A DNA stretch of 64,000 bases from Elusimicrobiota bacterium (GCA_023213235.1 CP096137.1:1375587-1439586), one strand, 5' to 3'; positions 27,969 through 38,034 are shown, numbered from the stretch's first letter. A program made the numbers and translations. The notes: a model not told the origin generated them from the letters alone.

Positions 27969-29234
27969 TCAGACCTCGAAGCGGTCCTTCAGCCACTTGA
28001 TGATCCAGCCGTACATCGTCTGCTGATTGAGCGCGCCGTGCTGGTCGCTGCCCTTGCCGTCGGTTCCGTACGCGGTGTTCGCGGCGGCGTCGTACGTCGC
28101 CTTGTCGATGCGCGGCGCGCCGGGCGGGAGCGGCTGGCCGTTCTTCGCGTCGCCCGGGCGGTAGTAGCGTCCGTCGTACTGCTCCCAGAGGGAGTACTGG
28201 AATGAAGGAATCGCGGGCTTGTCCTGCGGCGCGGTCCAGTCCCTGACCCAGGAGAAGAACTTGGAGTCGAGCAGGTGGCCGGAGTTGGTGCCGACGCCCT
28301 GCGCCGCGGCGCGCGAGGCGGCGACGAGCTGCTCGAACCAGTTCCACTGCGTGTACGTCGAGCGGTCGCCGGAGACGGCCTGGTAGTCCTTGTCGGTGGC
28401 CCACGAGCGCGACGTGCCGTTCGTCAGGTCGACGAACACGCGCGTCATGTTCATGAAGGAGGCGGCGAGCTTCTCCGCCGAGGCCGGGATGGTCCCGTAC
28501 CAGGCGTTGAAGAACACCTGCTCGCGCGCGATGACGGAGGCGATGAACTCCCACGGCGCGCCGCGGTACATCTCCTCATGGCGGCCGTTGAAGCGGTTGA
28601 GCAGGTCGTGGGTCAGGAGGATGACGGGGCGGTTCTGGCGGTCGACGGCGGCGGCGGCCATGTACTTGGCGTGGGGGTTGGAGTCGAGCAGGTAGTAGCC
28701 GCCCTGGCGCCGGAACTCGTCGTTGAGCGACTGGAAGACCTGGGAGCCGTTGGAGGCGTAGCGCTCCGTGGCGTCGACCTTCTGACGCTCGGCCCAGTCC
28801 AGGTTGCGGTACGAGCCGAACGACGCGCCGTCGAAGCGCGCCGCGCCGTCGGCCCAGAACTGCGCGGGGACGCGCGGGGCGCCGCCCTCGGGGGCGGAGG
28901 CGGCCGGGAGCAGCGCCGCGAGCGCGGCGGGAACGGCCTCGGCGCGCGCGGCGGCCGGAAGCGCGGCCGCGACGGCGGGCTTGGCGGCGGCCGGGACGGC
29001 CGCGGCGGGGGCGATCGCGGCGGCGAGCGCCGGGGCGATCGAGGGCGCCGCGAGCGACGGCGTCAGCGTCAGGGCGGGGGCGCTCATCGGCAGGAGAGAC
29101 GCCGCGCCGGGCATGACGGGCGCCGAGAGCTGAAGCGGCGCGAACGAGGCGCCGGGCGCGATCGCCGCGCGCGAAACGACGCCCGCGAGGGCCGTCGAGG
29201 GAATCAACGACAGGAACAGGACCGCGATCTTCAT
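27969..29234 (-). CDS. Secreted protein of unknown function
   Basis: 421 residues with a signal peptide (MKIAVLFLSLIPSTALA), a long Ala/Pro-rich segment (residues about 20-125), then a folded domain of about 290 residues with no catalytic motif I recognise (PVILLTHDLLNRFNGRHEEM, FFNAWYGTIPASAEKL, FSWVRDWTAPQDK). GGAGGT stands upstream of the ATG. It is the first gene of a two-gene minus-strand unit with the Gly/Pro-repeat protein. Confidence 0.75.
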   Translation of the reverse strand: MKIAVLFLSLIPSTALAGVVSRAAIAPGASFAPLQLSAPVMPGAASLLPMSAPALTLTPSLAAPSIAPALAAAIAPAAAVPAAAKPAVAAALPAAARAEAVPAALAALLPAASAPEGGAPRVPAQFWADGAARFDGASFGSYRNLDWAERQKVDATERYASNGSQVFQSLNDEFRRQGGYYLLDSNPHAKYMAAAAVDRQNRPVILLTHDLLNRFNGRHEEMYRGAPWEFIASVIAREQVFFNAWYGTIPASAEKLAASFMNMTRVFVDLTNGTSRSWATDKDYQAVSGDRSTYTQWNWFEQLVAASRAAAQGVGTNSGHLLDSKFFSWVRDWTAPQDKPAIPSFQYSLWEQYDGRYYRPGDAKNGQPLPPGAPRIDKATYDAAANTAYGTDGKGSDQHGALNQQTMYGWIIKWLKDRFEV

Positions 29235-29375
29235 GAGTGCGACCTCCGCTGACGCCTGTGACCGACCGGCGAACTTTAGTAAGAGCGGGGGCGCTTTGTG
29301 GGGACCGGAAGTCCCGGCGGAGCGGCGGCAAGAGGCCTAGCGGGGCGCGGGCCCAGCGGCTTCTCGTGCGGGCGC

Positions 29376-29498
29376 GGCGGCGGAATCGATGGTCCCCCGG
29401 GGGCGGGGATTGACCCCGCCCTAACGGGTCCGTCCGCGACGTATGACGCACCCTAGTCGCGGCGGACCCTAGCCCGGGGGACCATCGATTCCGCCGCC
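29376..29498 (+). other. Three-stem structured element, copy 1
   Basis: Stem 1 is a perfect 26-bp inverted repeat (29376-29401 with 29473-29498). Inside, stem 2 is GGCGGGG-ATTGA-CCCCGCC (29402-29420), the linker is CTAAC, and stem 3 is GGGTCCG with CGGACCC (29426-29432 with 29463-29469), continued after a one-T bulge by CCGCGA with TCGCGG. A 17-base loop tops stem 3 and TAG closes the junction. Copy 2 at 29581-29705 has the same layout with compensating changes. The surrounding gap holds no gene; a small hairpin (CGCGGC-GAA-GCCGCG, 29524-29538) lies between the copies. Confidence 0.8.
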
Positions 29499-29580
29499 TC
29501 ACCACGATGACGCGAGGTCGTAACGCGGCGAAGCCGCGAACTCATTCGTCATCCCGCGTCCGTTCAAATCATCCCGGTGA

Positions 29581-29705
29581 GGCCGGCGGATCGAGCGATC
29601 CGCGGGCTAGGATTCGCCGCGATCAGGAGTCAGTCGAGCATCGCGGACGAATCCGTTAGGACGCGGTCAATCCGCGTCCCCCGCGGATCGCTCGATCCGC
29701 CGGCC
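29581..29705 (-). other. Three-stem structured element, copy 2 (inverted)
   Basis: Read on the minus strand: a perfect 26-bp terminal stem (29581-29606 with 29680-29705), stem 2 GACGCGG-ATTGA-CCGCGTC (29660-29678), linker CTAAC, stem 3 GGATTCG with CGAATCC (29648-29654 with 29610-29616), the same T bulge, CCGCGA with TCGCGG, an 18-base loop and TAG. The unpaired parts match copy 1, while paired positions differ in ways that keep pairing. Confidence 0.8.
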
Positions 29706-29735
29706 GCGCCAGGATGGTTCACGATCCGCTGTATG

Positions 29736-30902
29736 TCAGGCGGAGGCGGAGGCGGATCGGCGGGCGACGAGCCACAGCCACGCGTTGAACACGTGCGAGC
29801 CGACGGCGGCGGCCCACACGAACCAGTCGAGGCGCCCGATCGCCGTCAGCGCCACGATCAGGTACACGTAGTCGCGGCTGGCGATGCGCTCGACGACGAC
29901 GGCGAGCGGTCCGCGCTTCTCCTCGGGGACGCGCAGCACGAGGTACCACACGGAAAAGCCGCAGGCGAGGAAGCCCGTCACGAGCAGGACGCCCGGCACG
30001 AGCCAGGAGTGGCCCGGGTGCAGGCGCGCGACGCCGACGGGCAGCGCGACGAAGGTCGCCAGGTGGGAGAAGTGGTCGGCCCAGAGGTCGTACTTGGCGC
30101 CGGACTCGCTTTGCAGGTGCTTGAGGCGCGCGATCTCGCCGTCGCAGCCGTCGAGCAGGCAGCAGAACCAGAGCACGAGGGCGCCCCAGAACTGAAGGCG
30201 CGAGGACGGCGCCGCGAGCCACCACGCGCCGAGGATCCCGAGAGCCAGCCCCGCCGTCGTGACGTGGTTCGGGGTGACGGGGAAGGGCAGCAGCATGCGC
30301 GAGATCGCGATCGACAGGGTGCGGTCGAATTTGGCGATGTAGCCGTCGTTGTCCTTGGCCAGGCGCGCGCACAGCGCGTCGGCCGCGACGCGGGCGGCGC
30401 CGCCGCGCGCGTCGAAGAAATGTCCGGCGCCGACCTCCGCCCCGGGGCCCGACAGCGCCCTCGCGTGGACTTCCTCCGGAGAGCGCGTCCCCGCGCCGAG
30501 CGGGCCCGGCGTCCAGCGCAAGGCCGCGACGGGGCGTCCCGAGACGGAGCGGCGCGCGTCGCCGGCGCCCGCCGTCGCGACGCCTTCGGCGGCGGCGGCG
30601 AACTCCGCGAGCGCGCCCTCGTCGGGGAAGCTCTCGGCGTCGAGCGCGAGCACCGGCAGGCGCGCGTCGAGCGCCGCGGCGCCGAGCTTGTCGCCGAGGA
30701 CGGGAACCGCCGAGGAGCGCAGCTGCGCGGCCCACCTGCGCATGAACGCGTCGCCGGCGCCCGCGATCACGATGCGGTCGGGGCCGAGCTCCCGGCCGGC
30801 GCGAAACGCCGCGCGCACCGCGGCCGGCAGGCCCGCGACGAGCGGGGAGCCGTCCTTATATAGGAGGAGCACCTGCCAGCGGCGCGGAGCCGGGGCCGTC
30901 AC
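29736..30902 (-). CDS. CDP-alcohol phosphatidyltransferase with N-terminal nucleotidyltransferase-like domain
   Basis: 388 residues from a GTG overlapping the stop of the upstream gene. Residues about 1-190 look like a sugar- or inositol-phosphate nucleotidyltransferase-like fold (LLLYKDGSPLVAGL, PDRIVIAGAGDAFM). The C-terminal half has about six membrane segments and the CDP-alcohol transferase signature DGCDGEIARL, with G and D/D further on (GAKYDLWADHF). Two-domain enzymes like this make CDP-inositol and join it to another inositol phosphate, or make other phosphodiester lipids. The exact alcohol cannot be read from sequence. The final residues are Ser/Ala-rich. Confidence 0.85.
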   Translation of the reverse strand: MTAPAPRRWQVLLLYKDGSPLVAGLPAAVRAAFRAGRELGPDRIVIAGAGDAFMRRWAAQLRSSAVPVLGDKLGAAALDARLPVLALDAESFPDEGALAEFAAAAEGVATAGAGDARRSVSGRPVAALRWTPGPLGAGTRSPEEVHARALSGPGAEVGAGHFFDARGGAARVAADALCARLAKDNDGYIAKFDRTLSIAISRMLLPFPVTPNHVTTAGLALGILGAWWLAAPSSRLQFWGALVLWFCCLLDGCDGEIARLKHLQSESGAKYDLWADHFSHLATFVALPVGVARLHPGHSWLVPGVLLVTGFLACGFSVWYLVLRVPEEKRGPLAVVVERIASRDYVYLIVALTAIGRLDWFVWAAAVGSHVFNAWLWLVARRSASASA

Positions 30903-31786
30903 GAGCGCCGCGTCATCTCGAAGAGGTTCGTGGCCTGGCCGCCGAGGAAGCCTTCGAAGCGGCGGCCGTCGAGCATGGGGCGCTCGGCGATCTCGAAGTA
31001 GGCGTAAGTCCACGGCTTCCTGACGAGGCGCGCGCCGGAGCGCATCTCGACGGGGATCACGACGGCCTGGGTCGAGGACTGGCGCAGCTTGGTGCCGGGG
31101 TCGCCCTCGATGTCGGGCTTCATCGGAACACCGGCTTTTTTCATAGCCGCGACGGTCTTCTCGATGTCGTCGAGCGCGGAGACGCCGTGCGCGTGGACGG
31201 CGGCGGTGAAATGGTTGACGGTGTGGCCGTGCAGGAGCACCCAGGCGCCGAACTGCGTCTCCTTCTCGAGCGCGAGCGCGTCGGCCGCCTTCGGCGCGGG
31301 CCAGCGGCGGCCGAACTGCGCGGCCCAGCGGCGCAGCAGCTTGTCGCGCTTGCGCGCCGGCAGGCGCGGCAGGTCGGAAAGGCCGGCCAACTCCTCGTCG
31401 GACAGGCCGGGCTCCGCCTTGGCGGCGGCGGCGAGCGCGATCCGGCGCGCGCGCGGCGACAGCTCCCAGACGCGCAGCTCGGAGACGAACAGGCGCGGCA
31501 GGTTCTCCGACGGCGGGGCGAAGTGCAGGGAGGTCAGGTGCTTGTCGGGAAAGTCGTAGGCGCCGGCGGCGCGGTAGCCGAGAGCCTCGAACGGCCGGGC
31601 GATCGAGGCGATGCCCGACCAACGCTCCTGCGCCGCGAACGTGCGGAACGCGAGGTGGTCGTTGCGGAAGGTCCCGCCGTGCTCCTTGAGGATGTCCTCG
31701 TAGGCGCGCGCGTGCGAGACGCGGTCGCGGTACTCCTTCCACAGCCAGTCGAAGAGGCGCTCGAGGAACGCCGTCTGGGCGATCAT
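30899..31786 (-). CDS. DUF1338 family protein (VOC-fold 2-oxoadipate dioxygenase/decarboxylase-like)
   Basis: 295 residues. Characteristic stretches: NDHLAFRTFA near residue 40 and HGHTVNHFTAAVHAHGVSAL near 185, with metal-ligand histidines, plus DIEGDPGTKLRQSSTQA. The DUF1338 family includes HglS, an Fe(II) enzyme turning 2-oxoadipate into 2-hydroxyglutarate in lysine breakdown, and YdcJ. Here the partner is a phospholipid-type synthase, so the substrate may differ. Its stop overlaps the GTG of that gene. Confidence 0.85.
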   Translation of the reverse strand: MIAQTAFLERLFDWLWKEYRDRVSHARAYEDILKEHGGTFRNDHLAFRTFAAQERWSGIASIARPFEALGYRAAGAYDFPDKHLTSLHFAPPSENLPRLFVSELRVWELSPRARRIALAAAAKAEPGLSDEELAGLSDLPRLPARKRDKLLRRWAAQFGRRWPAPKAADALALEKETQFGAWVLLHGHTVNHFTAAVHAHGVSALDDIEKTVAAMKKAGVPMKPDIEGDPGTKLRQSSTQAVVIPVEMRSGARLVRKPWTYAYFEIAERPMLDGRRFEGFLGGQATNLFEMTRRS

Positions 31787-31820
31787 GCGGCGATTCTATC
31801 AGATCGACGGCGCGGCGCGC

Positions 31821-33592
31821 TCAGCGGGCGAGGCGCTCGATCTGCTCGCGCGTCTCGCGGCCGATGCGCCAGGCCTCCTGGATCATCACCCGGCCCGTGT
31901 CCGCCCAGTACGCGCGCATGCGGCGCAGGACCGAGGTCTTGATCGCGGAGAGGGGCGCGCGGCCCTCCTCGACGCCGTCCTTCTCGAGCGCGGCGCGCTC
32001 GGCGGAGGAAAGCCGGCGGCGGCGGAAGAGCTCCGCCTCGATGCGCTCGACGGCCGGCGCCATGCGCTGCTGCTCGCGGCCGCCGGCGGCCATCAGGCGG
32101 ATGGCCGCGCGCTCGAACGTGGGCACGCGCGTGTAGGAGCCCTCGAGCCAGTGGTTCATCCGGGCGGGATCGGCGGCGTGCTCCTCCGCCTGGCGCATGA
32201 AGTCGGCGAAGCGGCCGCCCGTCGCCAGCAGCCGCGTCTCCCGGGCGGCGAAGCCCGGGCTGGCGGCGCGCATCTGGCGCAGGAAGGCGACCTGGGCGTT
32301 GTTGGCCTCCATCTCGTCTTCGCGCGTGTACATCGTCGAGTAGTGCTTGTCGGTGAGCGGCGCTTTGCGCAGCCGCTGGCGGTGATGCGTGAGCTCGTGC
32401 GCCATGAGCTGGGAGTAGAGGACCACGGCGTCTCGAAGCGCCTCGTCGTCGTTCAGCGCTCCTCGCGGGGAGCGGCCGATCTCGGCCAGCAACTCGGCCA
32501 TGAGGGTCGTGTTCCAGACCACGCTGCCGGAGCCGGGCAGGCGGGCGTAATGGCCTCCGGAGGAGCCCGCGAGCGCCCGGAGCTCGGTCGTGACCGGCAT
32601 CTCGCGGACCGACGCGATGAGCTCGCGGCCGATCTCGGTCGCGCCCAGCGCGCGCACGACGGCGTCCGTGAGCCGGCCCGTGAGCCGATGCGTCTCCTCC
32701 GGGTTCAGATCGTAGACGGGCTTGACGGCGGCGGCCGGCGCCAGCTTCAGCTGTCCGCGGGCTCGGTCGAGGAGGCCCTCGGCCTCATCGAGGTCCCCGG
32801 ACTTGCGCGCCTGCTCGAGGGCGCGCGCCGCGCCGGAGCCGGCGGCGGCGGCCTTCTCGGCGGCGCGCAGCCCCGCGGCGAACCTCTTCGCGCGCTCGAG
32901 CGCCTCGTTGTGCACTATGATCTCCTCGGTCGACATCAGCCCGGCGAGCATCCGGAAGGATTGCTCGTACTTGGCGACGTACGCCGGGTGGCCGAGGGGA
33001 ACGTCCATGATCTCGCCGGCCTTCTGCTCGAGGACGCCGCGCATGACCGAGAAGCGGCGCGCCAGGCGCAGGCTCGCCCACTCGGCCTCGCCGATGCCGC
33101 GCCGGGCGAGCGCCTCGCGCGAGTTGGGGCCGATCTTGGACCAGTCGAGCAGCGCCATCGCGATGATCTCGCGCTTGGGCGCCAGCGAGGGGTGCGGTCG
33201 ACGAGCTTCATGAGCCGCGCGGGGTCGTTGGCCTTCTCGCTGTCCTCTCGGACGAGCAGGGCCTCCCGCAGCAGCCGGGGGTTCTCGAAGGAGCCGAGCG
33301 TCCTTTCGAGATCGCGCAGATCGAGGGCGGCGGCCACCATCGTCGGATAGAGCTGCGGCCGGTTCTGGATCAGCCACGCCGCGGCGGGCCGGTCGGCGAG
33401 GAAGGCGCTGCCGGCGGTCAGCGGGGGCTCGGCGATGCGCAGGTTCAGCTCGTGCCGCAGGGCCGTCATGCCCGGGGCGGCCGACGCGGACGCCCCGGCG
33501 ACGCCGGAGACGCCGGAGACGGAGGCGCCCGCCGCGCGCGTCTGTGCGGCGGCGGGAGCGGCGGCCAGCAGGAGGACGAGCCAAAGCCTCAT
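31821..33592 (-). CDS. Secreted zinc metallopeptidase-like protein (one probable sequencing frameshift)
   Basis: About 590 residues after correction, with signal peptide LWLVLLLAAAPAAAQ. The frame breaks at the run 33189-33192; one added base gives KLVDRTPSLAPKREII. The central part has a gluzincin-type motif, LMAHELTHHRQRL (near 32395), followed by MEANNAQVAFLRQM, whose Glu could be the third zinc ligand. The rest is helical. It should be a periplasmic or secreted protease; target unknown. The -10 box TATCCT lies seven bases before the ATG. Confidence 0.75.
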
Positions 33593-33599
33593 CGTCTTA

Positions 33600-33605
33600 A
33601 GGATA
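33600..33605 (-). promoter_or_regulatory. -10 box of the secreted metallopeptidase gene
   Basis: TATCCT on the minus strand, seven bases before ATG 33592; predicts a near-leaderless transcript. Confidence 0.5.
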
Positions 33606-33711
33606 GGGGGCGGGCCAGGACGCGGGAAGGGCCTTCGGGCCCGGGGAGCCTGGGACCTCAACACGGGCGTCATGTCCCCGGGGCGGGACCTTCTGGTAGA
33701 ATGGTCGCCCG

Positions 33712-35205
33712 ATGCCCGCCAAACCGACGCTCAAGCGCCGCTCCTCCGGCGTCCTGCTCCACCCGACCTCGCTGCCGGGCGCGCGCGGAGGCGCGTTGGG
33801 CGCCGAGGCGCTGCGCTTCGCCGACTTCCTCGGAGACACGGGGCAGTCCTGGTGGCAGATGCTGCCGGTGTGCCCGCCCGACGAGATCGGCTCGCCGTAC
33901 GCCTCGCCTTCCTCCTTCGCCGGCAGCCCCGACCTGATCTCGACCGAGCTTCTCGCCGCCGAGGGCCTCCTCAAGAAGGCGGAGCTCGGCCAGCCCAAGC
34001 CCAAGGCCCTGCGCGCGGCGTTCGCCGCCTTCCGTAAGAGGGGCAATAAAGAAGACAAGAACGACTTTGAATCGTACCGAGAGCGTGAGAAGAATTGGTT
34101 GGGTGACCACGCGCTGTTCTTCGCGCTCAAGGACGCCAACCAGGGCCGCCCGTGGACCGAGTGGGACGAGCGCCTGCGCCGCCGCGACCCGGCGCGGCTC
34201 GACGAGGCCCGCCGGAACGTGCCCGAGGAAATCCGCTTCCACGAGTTCGCGCAGTGGCTGTTCTCGCGCCAGTGGGAGGCCGTCCGCCGCCACGCGGCCG
34301 CGCGCGGCGTCGGCCTCATGGGCGACGCGCCGATCTACGTCCGCCACGACAGCGCCGACTGCTGGGCCAACCAGGAGCTGTTCTTCCTCGGCCCCGACGG
34401 CCGCCCGACCGCGGTCGCGGGCGTGCCGCCCGACTACTTCTCCGCCGTCGGCCAGCTGTGGGGCAACCCGCTCTATCGCTGGGACAAGCACAAAGAAACC
34501 GGCTTCGCGTGGTGGGTCGCGCGCCTGAAGGCCTGCGCGGAGCGCTTCGACGCCCTGCGCCTCGACCACTTCATCGGCTTCCGCAACTACTGGGAGATTC
34601 CCGCGAACGAGACGACGGCGATCAAGGGCCGCTGGGTGAACGCGCCCGGCGACGAGCTCTTCGAGACCGTCTTCAGGGAAGTCCCCGGCCTCGAGATCGT
34701 CGCCGAGGACCTCGGCGTCGCCACGCCCGGCGTGATCGCCCTGCGCGACAAGTACAAGCTGCCCGGCATGCGCCTGGCTCAGTTCTCCTTCGGCGGCGAG
34801 GAGAAGGATTGGCCGGCGCAGTGGCCGGAAAACTGCGTGGCCTACACGGGCACGCACGACAACGACACCACGCGCGGCTGGTGGGAGGACGATGGGTCCC
34901 AGAACGCTTTGCGTTCTTCCGATATCGCCGACAAGGAGCGCGCCGCGTTCCGCCGCGCCCTCGGCCGCGACTCCGAGCGCCCGTCGTGGGACATGGTCGC
35001 GATGACCTGGCGCTCGCCCGCGCGCACGGCGATCGCGCCGATGCAGGACCTGCTCGATCTCGACGGCCGCTCCCGCATGAACCGGCCCGGCACCACGGAA
35101 AACAACTGGCGCTGGCGCATGGACGAGGGCGCGCTCACCGCGCGATTGGCCGGCCGCCTGGCCCTGCTCACCGGCGCCGCGGGCCGCGCGCCGGAGGGCG
35201 TTTGA
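33712..35205 (+). CDS. malQ: 4-alpha-glucanotransferase (GH77, amylomaltase)
   Basis: 497 residues, full length for the family. Catalytic residues: nucleophile Asp in [10 protein letters not shown] (near 34558), acid/base Glu in VAEDLGV (near 34705) and Asp in THDNDTTRG (near 34855). The N-terminal [13 protein letters not shown] is the usual start of the fold. It transfers glucan segments between alpha-1,4-glucans. The stop overlaps the TTG start of glgB, forming a glycogen/glucan operon. A TAGAAT box lies nine bases before the ATG. Confidence 0.95.
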   Translation: MPAKPTLKRRSSGVLLHPTSLPGARGGALGAEALRFADFLGDTGQSWWQMLPVCPPDEIGSPYASPSSFAGSPDLISTELLAAEGLLKKAELGQPKPKALRAAFAAFRKRGNKEDKNDFESYREREKNWLGDHALFFALKDANQGRPWTEWDERLRRRDPARLDEARRNVPEEIRFHEFAQWLFSRQWEAVRRHAAARGVGLMGDAPIYVRHDSADCWANQELFFLGPDGRPTAVAGVPPDYFSAVGQLWGNPLYRWDKHKETGFAWWVARLKACAERFDALRLDHFIGFRNYWEIPANETTAIKGRWVNAPGDELFETVFREVPGLEIVAEDLGVATPGVIALRDKYKLPGMRLAQFSFGGEEKDWPAQWPENCVAYTGTHDNDTTRGWWEDDGSQNALRSSDIADKERAAFRRALGRDSERPSWDMVAMTWRSPARTAIAPMQDLLDLDGRSRMNRPGTTENNWRWRMDEGALTARLAGRLALLTGAAGRAPEGV

Positions 35206-37120
35206 GCGCCGGCGCCGTCGACCACAAGCCGACGGCCTTCTCCGACGTCGACCTCCACCTCTTCAACGAGGGCACCCACGCGAAGCTTCACGACAAGCTC
35301 GGCGCCCACGTGGAGACGCGCGGCGGCAAGAAGGGCGTGCGTTTCGCGGTCTGGGCCCCGAACGCCAAGAAGGTCGCCGTCATGGGCGACTTCAACGGCT
35401 GGGCCAAGACGAAGCATCCTTTGAAGCCGCGCGGCTCGTCGGGGATCTGGGAAGGCTTCGTCCCCGGCCTCGATCGCGGCGAGAAGTACAAGTACTGGAT
35501 CTCGTCCCATCACAACGGCCACAAGGGCGAGAAGGCCGACCCGTTCGGCTTCCGGCACGAGGAGCCCCCGCGCACGGCCTCCGTCGTCTGGGATCTCGCC
35601 TACGAGTGGGGGGACGCCGAGTGGATGGCGGGCCGCAAGGCTCGCGCCTCGCTGAACGCCCCGATGTCCGTCTACGAGATGCACCTCGGCTCCTGGCGCC
35701 GCGTGCCCGAGGAGGGCGACCGCTTCCTCACCTACCGGGAGCTGGCCGTTCCGCTCGCCGAGCACTGCAAGAAGCTCGGCTTCACCCACGTCGAGCTGAT
35801 GCCCGTCATGGAGCACCCGTTCTACGGGTCTTGGGGTTATCAGACCACCGGGTACTACGCGCCCACCTCGCGCTTCGGCACGCCGCAAGACTTCATGTTC
35901 CTCGTCGACCACCTCCACCGCGAGGGCATCGGCGTCATCTTGGATTGGGTCCCGTCCCACTTCCCGACCGACGCGCACGGCCTCAATTTCTTCGACGGCA
36001 CGGCGCTCTACGAGCACGCCGACCCGAAGCTCGGGTTTCATCCGGACTGGAAGTCGTCCATCTATAACTACGGCAGAAACGAAGTCAGGGCCTTTTTGAT
36101 TTCGAACGCCGTGTTTTGGCTCGAGAAGTTTCACGCCGACGGCCTTCGCGTCGACGCCGTCGCCTCGATGCTCTATCTCGATTATTCTCGAAAAGAAGGC
36201 GAGTGGATCCCGAACAAGCACGGCGGACGAGAGAATCTCGAAGCCATCGAATTTCTCAAGAAGTTCAACGAGACCGTGTACGGCGCCCATCACGACGTGC
36301 AGACGATCGCCGAAGAGAGCACGGCCTGGGGCGGCGTCTCCAAGCCGACCTACCTGGGCGGCCTCGGCTTCGGGCTCAAGTGGGATATGGGCTGGATGCA
36401 CGACACGCTCAAGTACCTGCGCGAGGACCCGATCCACCGCAAGTACCACCACAACGGAATCACCTTCCGGGCGATCTACCAGTTCCACGAGAACTTCGTG
36501 ATGCCGCTCTCGCACGACGAGGTCGTTCACGGGAAAGGGTCCCTGATCGACCAGATGCCGGGCGACGACTGGCGCAAGTTCGCCAACCTTCGGCTTTTGT
36601 ACGCGTGGCAGTGGGCGATGCCCGGCAAGAAGCTCCTCTTCATGGGCGGCGAACTCGCGCAGCGCCGCGAGTGGAACCACGACCGGTCCTTGGACTGGCA
36701 TCTGCTCGAGCACGAGAGCCACAAGGGCATCATGCGCTGGGTGGAGCGGCTCAACCGCGTGTACCGCTCCGAGCCCGCCCTGCACGAGAAGGACTGCGAT
36801 CCGGCCGGCTTCGAGTGGGTGGACAACTCCGACGCGGACAATTCCGTCGTGAGCTTCTTGAGAAACGGAGCCGCGCCGGGGAGCAGGTGTTGTGCGTCTT
36901 TAATTTCACGCCGGTGCCCCGCAACAATTATCGCGTGGGCGTGCCCGTCGGCGGTTGGTGGACCGAGATCGCGGACTCGGACGCCGCGGAGTTCGGCGGG
37001 TCGGGCGTCACCTTGGGCGGGGGCGTGAAGGCCGACAAGGACGCCTGGCACGGCCGACCCTACTCCGTGAAGCTCAAGCTCCCGCCGTTGGCCGCCGTGT
37101 TTCTGCGCAGACCCGCTTGA
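35202..37120 (+). CDS. glgB: 1,4-alpha-glucan branching enzyme (GH13; one probable sequencing frameshift)
   Basis: About 640 residues from a TTG overlapping the malQ stop. An N-terminal CBM48 domain ([22 protein letters not shown]) precedes the GH13 barrel: nucleophile Asp in [15 protein letters not shown] (near 36150), Glu in IAEESTAW, and [11 protein letters not shown]. The frame breaks at the G run 36878-36881; one added G gives [16 protein letters not shown] and runs into the C-terminal beta domain. It adds alpha-1,6 branches to glycogen. The gene downstream is convergent and starts its stop codon 40 bases away. Confidence 0.93.
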
Positions 37121-37159
37121 CAGGCGGCGACTGTTTCCAGTGTGGAAGGCCTGTAGCGT

Positions 37160-37876
37160 CTAGAACCGCGCGGAGTAGTTCACGCCGATCTTCTCGGTCG
37201 CGAAATGGCCGGCGGTGAGGCCCCACTCGGTGCGCAGAGACAGCGGGGAGTCCTTGCGGCGCACGGAGATCGCGGCGAGGCCCGAGCCGGTCCCGCCCTG
37301 GAGCGCGGAGCGAAGCGCCATGCCCGTCGCGGTGTCGAAGTCGACGCGGACGGGGCCCATCGTCCAATCGGTGCGAAGGCCGGCCATGTAAAGGTAGGCG
37401 CCGCCGAGCGTGCCGGCGGAGACGAGGAATTCGGCGTCCCAGTTCTCGATGTTGGACGCGTAGGCGCCGCTGTCCTGGCCGAAGCGCTCGAGCTGGTAGC
37501 GGCGCACGAGCGCGTCCATCACGGCGTCGGACATCGCGGTCACGTGCGCTCCCACGGCCCGGCGCTGCCACGCGGAGGTCTCGGCCGGGCCGACGGCGCC
37601 GACGGGGCGAAGCTCGATCAAGCGGTAGACGGCGCGCTCCTGGCGGCGGCGCAGGCGCTCGGCGAAGATCGCGTCGGAGGTGCCCACGGGGACCGCGCTC
37701 ATGCGGCGGGAGAGGTTCCCGGGCAGGACGGCGGAGATCAGGTGGCCGCGGACCAGCCCGTACACGCCGTCGGCGACGGCCTCGACGCCCCGGTAGACGG
37801 GGCGGGCGGACTCCGCCCAATCCTCGGAGCGGGAGGGAGAAGCCAGGACCAGAAGCAGCAGGGCCAGGAACTTCAT
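37160..37876 (-). CDS. Exported protein, outer-membrane-like
   Basis: 238 residues with a signal peptide (MKFLALLLLVLASPSRS). The last 110 residues alternate polar and hydrophobic positions (GAYLYMAGLRTDWTMGPVRV, SLRTEWGLTAGHFA) and the chain ends in VNYSARF, with the C-terminal Phe typical of outer-membrane beta-barrels. No family recognised. The upstream part is helical. A TACCTT box lies seven bases before the ATG. Confidence 0.7.
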   Translation of the reverse strand: MKFLALLLLVLASPSRSEDWAESARPVYRGVEAVADGVYGLVRGHLISAVLPGNLSRRMSAVPVGTSDAIFAERLRRRQERAVYRLIELRPVGAVGPAETSAWQRRAVGAHVTAMSDAVMDALVRRYQLERFGQDSGAYASNIENWDAEFLVSAGTLGGAYLYMAGLRTDWTMGPVRVDFDTATGMALRSALQGGTGSGLAAISVRRKDSPLSLRTEWGLTAGHFATEKIGVNYSARF

Positions 37877-37883
37877 CCCTGTT

Positions 37884-37889
37884 AAGGTA
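37884..37889 (-). promoter_or_regulatory. -10 box of the exported protein gene
   Basis: TACCTT on the minus strand, seven bases before ATG 37876. Confidence 0.4.
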
Positions 37890-37957
37890 GCCGGGAAAGG
37901 GGGTCTGCGCAGGGGCACTCGGGCCCCCATCGGGGTGGGCCCAAAGGGCCTAAGGGG

Positions 37958-38034
37958 GACGGCGGGGACGCCTCGGCGCGTCATCTCGGTGTTGTCCTCG
38001 GTGTTGCGGCGCCGGCGGGACCGTCCCCGCCGTC
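37958..38034. repeat. Inverted repeat, 13-bp arms
   Basis: Arms GACGGCGGGGACG (37958-37970) and its complement (38022-38034) enclose 51 bases with two direct copies of CTCGGTGTTG. It lies in the 206-base gap between divergent genes. There is no T run, so it is not a typical terminator; function unknown. Confidence 0.6.

Noticed and set aside
29376..29498. The structured element read as a rho-independent terminator
   Set aside because: It has no T run, has three stems with conserved junctions, and exists as two inverted copies with covarying stems.
29577..30863. Long plus-strand open frame of over 400 codons opposite the CDP-alcohol transferase
   Set aside because: Composition (Arg, Glu, Gly, Ala repeats) is typical of antisense frames in GC-rich DNA; the minus strand encodes a clear enzyme.
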